Assembly (NCBI RefSeq): GCF_018873765.1
Contig: NC_057916.1
Coordinates: 14,218,001-14,282,000 of the forward strand
Origin: Telopea speciosissima
Lineage: Eukaryota > Streptophyta > Magnoliopsida > Proteales > Proteaceae
Length of the DNA: 64,000 nucleotides
Direction: 5' to 3'
Under the pieces are notes generated by a model. It was given only the letters and a program-made list of their open reading frames with translations, was not told the DNA's origin and made no database searches. Each line of letters begins with the position of its first letter. Position 1 is the first letter of the stretch. Position numbers and translations under genes: made by a program. Shown here piece by piece: positions 58,254 through 64,000 of the stretch.

Positions 58254-61200
58254 CATGGTATAAAATCTCGCGAAATATCGGCGATATATCGCGATATTTC
58301 GTGAATCTCGACATGACCAGAGATACGAAACAAGGTCGAAATAAAAAAGTACAATAAATCGTCGATATATCGAGATATTTCGACGATATATCGTGGAACT
58401 CACGATATATCGCGAGATATCACGATATATCGCGAGATACTGTAAAGTGACAATAGTGCCACATTCAAAATCCTTATAAATTTCATATTTCGCAGCTCTT
58501 GGTCGATATTTCGACCAGAGAGCTGAAAATGAAATTTTCTCTCTTCTTCCTCCCTTCCAAGCCTCATTGAAGCTCCTTGTCGCCGGGAAGGCGTGGAGGG
58601 TCATCTAAGCTCATCATCCAAGCCTAATTTCATTATTTAAGGTAAATTATATTTCTCTAAAACAATTTTTTTAAAAAACTTTGTACAAATGTTGTTGGAT
58701 GTTGATGATATTAATATATGTTAGACACGGAGGCCGATCTACTGACCTCACGATTGTCGAATTTTTTCCATATGTATTTTTTTATTTTTTTCTGGTTTTA
58801 AAAATTCATTTTCCTACAACTAAAATAGGAAATAATTAGGGGTAATATGACTTAGATGGTAATGAATTAAATATATGTTAGACACCAATGGCCGATCTAC
58901 GGCTTCACGTGATGTACGGATTTATTTTCTGCTCTTAAATAATTCTTTTAATTTTCGAAAATTAAGAAAAATATATAAAAAATTAAAAAACAGAAATAAA
59001 TAAGGAAAAATATGAGTTTTAAGTTTAAAAATAATGAAAAATATGAAAGTTATTTCTATATGTTTTGAGATGCATTACATGTATATTATGTTTACTAATT
59101 CATAGTTTTGTTGTGTTAGGTCAATACTTATATTAACATTATATATAAAAAATTGGTTTTAATTTTGTGAAAATATAAGGGTTAGGGAAAAATATTAAAT
59201 AACTATACAAATTGTATTAGTAATCTAAAAGTGTCAATTGAAGTGCATCTACATTAAGTTTTTAATTATTTGTGTTACTTACATTGCGATAAACAAGTAT
59301 CATTATGGCGGATCGTGATGACAGCGTGAGGGGCAAGCAAGGTGGGGGAAAGTAGTCAACAAAGGGGGCGGACGGAACAAAGAAAGAGAACAGAGGAACA
59401 AGAGAGACCAACCACCAAAGATAGGGTGACATTGCATGGTTACATGGTACTCCCATTGATGGGGATAAGAGAAAATCTATATGTAATTATTGTCACATAC
59501 AATTTATGGGAGGTGGGTCCGGGAGGAGCCTAAACAACATCTCGATGGAGGATCTAAAGATGTTGTGAGGTTGTCATATGGTCCCCACCAAGTAGCCAGG
59601 GGAGATTGGTGATAGTTTGGGGAAGAAAGAAGAGGAAGGGGCAAGCGAAAAGGATAAGAGAACAACTTGAGGATACATGCGGTGGGGAGTTCGATGGGAG
59701 GAGGAAGGCGATACAATGATGATGATGACTCCTCCTCCTCCCTCCGATGATGACATTGCAGTACCCTGATGACATCTGGCAAAGAGAGGAGGCTAGGGAT
59801 TTTAGGCGGACTGTTTGAGGAGTAGAGGAAGTTTTCAAGATGATCGAGAGACAAAGAGTAGGGGTAGTGGAGGAGCTGGCGAGTTGGAGGTCCTAAAACT
59901 TTGAATCCTTTTAAAAGATCACAAAGTGTGAGGCAACCCCAACACCTCTACTAGATGCAGTACCACCATCAACATCGATCCTAAATTGCATAAGAAGAAA
60001 GGAAGCGATCGACCCGAATCAAAGGAGCGTGGAAGGGGATGAAGGGATTGGTTAAAGAATCGATAGCTAAGTGGATGCTATACCATACCATCGCCAATGA
60101 ACTTCTTGCACAAGGCCCCATTATGATACCATGATAGATACCATTGCAGAGGCTGGCCCAGGATTCAGGCCCCCCCGTACGAGGTAATGAATGTTTATCT
60201 ACCTCAATGAAAAAGTGAATTGATGAGTACATTAGTGAGATGAAGAATATGTGGGAGACATATGGGGTGACTATAATGGCGATGGATGGACCGGGCCTCT
60301 GCAAGAAAGTCCATCATCAATTTCTACGATTTATCGTGATGGGAGGGCGGTTCCTCAATCTGTGGATGCATCCAAAGAGATAAAGGATGCAAAATATATT
60401 TACATTGTTAAAGGAAGTAGTGGAAAAGATGTGGTATTGAGAATGTTGTCAGTTACGGCAGACACGATGGAAGTAATCGCTGCCGGTGAGAAGATGATGA
60501 ACAATAATAAGTACGGCTCTTGGACTCCTTGTGCAGCCCATTGCATTGACTTAATGCTAAAAGATATGGGAAAGTTAAAGAAGGCTGTGGTTGAAGCGCG
60601 ACAAGTCACCAACTTTGATACAACCACTCCTATGCACTCAATCTATTGAGGGAAAAATGTGGGAGTGACTTGGTTAGGCCTGGCATCACAAGATTTGCCA
60701 CCAACTACATTGCCCTCAAAAGCATTGAGACAAAGAAACCAGAGCTGAGAAGCATGTTTATACGAGGAGTGGTTTTCAATGGAAGGGTTCCAAGGCGCAA
60801 ATGGGAGGGAAGCACAAACAACGATGTCATCGAGGACTTCGGACCAAACTAAGCGAAAGTGGTGAAAGTTTTAGAGCCGATGTCAAGTTCTACATGTTCT
60901 TGCGACTCCGCTCCGAAGGGCCCAACCATGCCAGTCCTATATATCTCGCAATAGACTTGATGAAAGATACTTCATAGCTGGTGTCCTCGCATGATATGCA
61001 AACACTTCTTAGATATCATAAATGTCTTTGGAGAATCAACTTACGCATCCATTATGATAAAATTTGGTGAGTAAATTTGTTTTATGTTTACTAATTCATA
61101 GTATTATTATTTACTAATTACCTATGCATTTGACAATACCTCTATTCTATATGTCATATTTCAGCATACTACCTTCAACCCTAAGTATCAATATAACAAT

Positions 61201-63112
61201 AGGCTTGGGTTGGAAACTCAACTTATTGATCTTTGTGAAGCAAGTAGTGAAGAAGTTGGAGCGGATATGCGCTCTGAAGCAATTTGCAACAATGAAGTGA
61301 GTTCGTTTGGAAACTCGACTTATTGATGCTTTCAAATAAGTAGTGAAGAAGTACTTACTAATTTTCCACGTGGGTATAGATCGAGGTATTTAGGGATGCA
61401 TTGGGAAGTTTTGGAGCGAGGCTCACGCGATGAGGGCGGAGCACGTGGTGATCTTTGGTAATTCTTTTAAGTTTTAAATACATATGTATTGAAATTTGAA
61501 AGTTGAAAGTTGAAACAACATTTGACACATGTCTTTTTTGTTGTAAACTTGTAATGCGGTGAATGGTGGGTGTTGTATGGGGGATCGGCTGAAAACTTAA
61601 GAAGAATAGCATTAAGTCCGGTACGCATCGGTTGTGGAAGGAAGGTACCTTTGTGCTGCATCCGAGAGCGCCCATTGGGGTCTCAACGTTTACCCGGGTG
61701 TATATGCGCTCTGACTTGAGGCTGGCTATGACTTAAATATCGCATAGGACATGAGGGACAGGGCCCATTGATCTAGGCGACATCTTTGAAGTTGGCTCCG
61801 GGCGATGAGGACCACATGGATTGTGAGGGTGAGGAGAGGCCGGTGTTGGAGAGGAGGGGAGGGGCCCGCCCCCACGCTCCCGAGAGGGCCGACCGGAGAT
61901 GGGGCCCGAGGGTCGACTACCACGCGGGCGGCTGGCTCCCCCCCCATTCAAAAAAAGAGAGGGTCTAAGCCTCAAATGAGAGATGGTAGAGGTGTCTTGG
62001 TGGTGGGAGGACGTGGTGGTGATGTGGGGTGGTGACGCGAAGAATACGCGCGAGGGCGTGGGTAGCCGGAGGCCCGCCTGAGACCCCTCCGACCGGAGAG
62101 CCCCCCGATCGGACCACGGGCGCGCCCCGCCCCCCCCCCCCAAGCTACTCCAACGGAAGCGTAGCACAACCCCCCCGTCCCCCCCCCCCCCCTTGAAAAT
62201 CTCCAGCTCGTTGGTGGTTGGTAGGGAAGGAGGGGGACCGACGTTGGCGTGCCCCCATCTTTTAGCGCCACACCGCTCCAATGGCATCGGGATTATAGTG
62301 CATCCGCGACCTTCACGGTGGATATGGATATGGATCATCATCATATGGGCGGTTTAGTGGGGTAGGGGGCTATGACTACCGATCCAGTCCCGAGGACATC
62401 TCTTGGATCATCTTTGTAGATAACATCTTTAAATACCCTAGCGGACCTGAGATACCAAGCCTCACACGGCCCATGCATGCGGCCAATGCCATCGCCTCTT
62501 GCGCCGGGCGCCCGACATCATATCACGAGTGGATCATCTTCTTCCCCGAATTTCTGGATCGATTGGTAACCCTAGTTTATATCTAGGATAGGTTACTCTG
62601 ATGCACATTGATGATTCCATTCACGTGACACTTGTGGATGACTAAAAACCGTTTCTTCTCGATTCTATCACCGTGGTCCGCATATGTCATTGAAGCAGAG
62701 AAAGCGATGAGCGACGTCGGCCGAGCATGAGTGGGATTGATCGAGGAGAGCCACAATGACTATAATACTTAGCATTTAGCACTTGTAAATTGTAACTTAA
62801 GTTGTGATTTCATTAATCTATGTGTATTTAACTATTTATACATTAAGGTCGGCCGATCGTATGTCGTCAGTGCAAGCCCAAAACACCAATTTGAATTCAC
62901 ATTTTTACAATTTTATGGTTTAAATGTGTTTATTAAGCTTAAATAAGGCTGCATCCATGAAGTTTTCGGGCCTAAATATGGCCAAATACCCCGAGATGGA
63001 CCCCGAAATATTGCAGAAAAATGCAATATTTCGAGAATATTCGCGATATCTCGGATATTTCGGATATCTCGGTAGGCCGAGATACCGATATATCGCGAGA
63101 TATAGTACTATG
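58254..63112 (+). mobile_element. hAT transposon, degenerate, 4.86 kb
   Basis: Flanked by perfect 8-bp duplications TCCCTTAT (58246-58253 and 63113-63120), the hAT length. Termini are inverted: left CATGGTATAAAATCTCGCGA, right (read inward) CATAGTACTATATCTCGCGA. Both ends carry dense CGATATATCG/CGATATTTCG palindromes (58266-58440, 63000-63105), likely transposase-binding clusters. Inside are remnants of a BED-type zinc finger, DUF659-type core and hAT C-terminal region, all frame-broken. C-runs occur at about 62128-62192. Autonomous activity is not possible. Confidence 0.93.
59281..61735 (+). pseudogene. hAT transposase remnant (BED zinc finger, DUF659, C-terminal)
   Basis: Pieces in order: about 59455-59525, RKSICNYC and IQFMGGG-type BED finger residues in shifted frames; 60251-60649, GDGWTGP, SVDASKEIKDAKYIY, WTPCAAHCIDLMLKDMGK (DUF659-type hAT core); 60646-60852, RPGITRFATNYIALKSIETK; about 61165-61310, NPKYQYNNRLGLETQLIDLC; about 61385-61425, VFRDALGSFGARL; about 61680-61730, STFTRVYMRSDLRLA near the dimerisation end. 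Multiple stops and frameshifts separate them. Confidence 0.85.
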
Positions 63113-63477
63113 TCCCTTATCCCTTTCTCGATTGTCTTGTACTGGTTAGAAGGGTATAGCAAGTATCTTTTTTAGTATGTTAATTTGGCATGCTTTTGTT
63201 CATTGCATCGGCCTAACCTTCTTTTTTTTGAATGGGTGACACAAAATAGTAGAGAAAATGGATATTCCAAGGAAGAAATTTATGGGAGATATTTATTATT
63301 AAATAGAGAAGGTGTGACGCCAAAGATACGCACCAGTCTCTACCGTTATTTCGTTCCCTCTCTTTCAAATCAATTCTAAATGTTTTCTATTTTCCCTCTC
63401 TCACTCGCAGGTAAGCACGCCGCGCCTGTACAAATTCTGAACTGCTAAAACCTTGACCGGAAAAAATCCTAGTGTTA
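63113..63477. other. Right flank of the hAT element
   Basis: Continues the sequence split by the hAT element (TCCCTTATCCCTTTCTCG). By about 63430 (CAAATTCTGAACTGCTAAAA) it matches the region upstream of the presequence-like ORF at 51270. No exon recognised. Confidence 0.55.
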
Positions 63478-63740
63478 TGAGACAAACTCTGTTAAGATTC
63501 GCTTCCCTCTATACTCGCCGCAACCTGCTCTCCCCTCCGAATTGCAGAAGACCAATCCCTTTTTCTGCTTCCATCATCAATGTCACTTCAACTCCTTCTT
63601 CGAAGCTGAGGAGGTGGTTCTTCTCATCCACCAACAAAAGCCCTCATCTTGTTTCCAAGACCAGGTTAACCCAACCACAGAAGAAGAAAGAAGTTCCGCT
63701 CAATTTTGAAAACATCAGAACCGAAGGTAGAAGAAATTGA
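63478..63740 (+). pseudogene. Unrecognised presequence-like ORF, copy 3
   Basis: Open for the whole of MRQTLLRFASLYTRRNLLSP, RPIPFSASIINVTSTPSSKL, RRWFFSSTNKSPHLVSKT and NFENIRTEGRRN-stop. Comparison with copies 1 and 2 suggests this and copy 1 keep the ancestral frame. Arg/Ser-rich N-terminus suggests organelle targeting. If a gene continues beyond 64000, this could be its first exon. Confidence 0.5.
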
Positions 63741-63874
63741 TTCAGGAAAACAGGCCTGTCCTACGCATCTTCTTCTACCCCCATTCCCTCCCTTACTATA
63801 GTAGCCATCACAGTGGTTTCTTCTATGTTTAACTGCTTGCAATTTAATAGTCTTTGTTCTTTCCTATGGCGCAG

Positions 63875-63938
63875 AGTTCAAAGCTCTTGTTTCAGTCCCG
63901 AGGGAAATTACTTCGTCGCTACTTCTTGGGACAAAAGG
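63875..63938 (+). pseudogene. RAE1-like first-blade exon, copy 3
   Basis: After GCGCAG: VQSSCFSPEGNYFVATSWDK then R and a GT. It is the closest of the three to the RAE1 first-blade sequence and is followed by the same TTTTTTGATCACCGCC intron start. Further exons, if any, lie outside the window. Confidence 0.75.
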
Positions 63939-64000
63939 GTTTTTTGATCACCGCCACAATTGAATTTCTTCCTTCTTCCTCTTTTCTCTTCGTTGCTTAC

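Noticed and set aside
58260..58450. CGATATATCG clusters as a regulatory operator or origin
   Set aside because: They occur at both ends of a transposon bounded by a perfect 8-bp duplication, so subterminal transposase sites explain them.
61733..62344. 203-codon proline/glycine-rich minus-strand frame
   Set aside because: It lies in GC-rich low-complexity sequence with long C-runs inside the hAT element; such frames arise by composition.

Overview
The window is nuclear DNA of a flowering plant. It has AT-rich introns with GT..AG borders, plant gene families (PIP aquaporin, PRP4-type splicing kinase, organellar methionyl-tRNA synthetase, RAE1 WD40 mRNA-export factor, EFR3-like/SEMI-ROLLED LEAF-type ARM-repeat protein, exopolygalacturonase, CAD1/NSL1-type MACPF protein) and typical plant transposons (Copia, LINE, Mutator-like, hAT, foldback MITE). 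The species cannot be named from the sequence.

I see no intact gene. Almost everything host-derived is a broken, partial copy of a few genes, and all recognisable copies are on the + strand. They form a shuffled direct-repeat array. (1) 2.48-14.5 kb: three tandem units of 3.7-4.2 kb. Each carries a LINE tail, a RAE1 exon, a PIP exon and the last PRP4 kinase exon. (2) 14.5-19.3 kb: the most complete PRP4 kinase pseudogene plus part of a fourth unit. (3) 19.27-20.82 kb: a truncated Copia element with a LINE inserted in its LTR. (4) 20.8-27 kb and 33.2-46.7 kb: repeated modules made of PRP4 N-terminal exons, a shared ~0.6-kb spacer and methionyl-tRNA synthetase exons. One module is split by a 2.7-kb non-autonomous Copia-type element. 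(5) 27-33 kb, 46.9-51.8 kb and 53.5-56.5 kb: three paralogous segments (PIP exon, spacer, then in the first two coiled-coil exons, an unrecognised presequence-like ORF and a RAE1 exon). The last two carry the same Pack-MULE, which holds polygalacturonase and MACPF fragments; the first keeps the empty site. (6) 56.5-63.1 kb: EFR3-like exons followed by a degenerate 4.86-kb hAT transposon with a perfect 8-bp target duplication. (7) 63.4 kb to the end: a third copy of the presequence-like ORF and RAE1 exon.

The genes do not work together as a pathway. The locus records repeated segmental duplication, recombination at short shared sequences and transposon insertion. Paralogous empty sites allow several events to be put in order. 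Possible present-day roles (chimeric transcripts, small RNAs, a recombination hotspot) are inference only.
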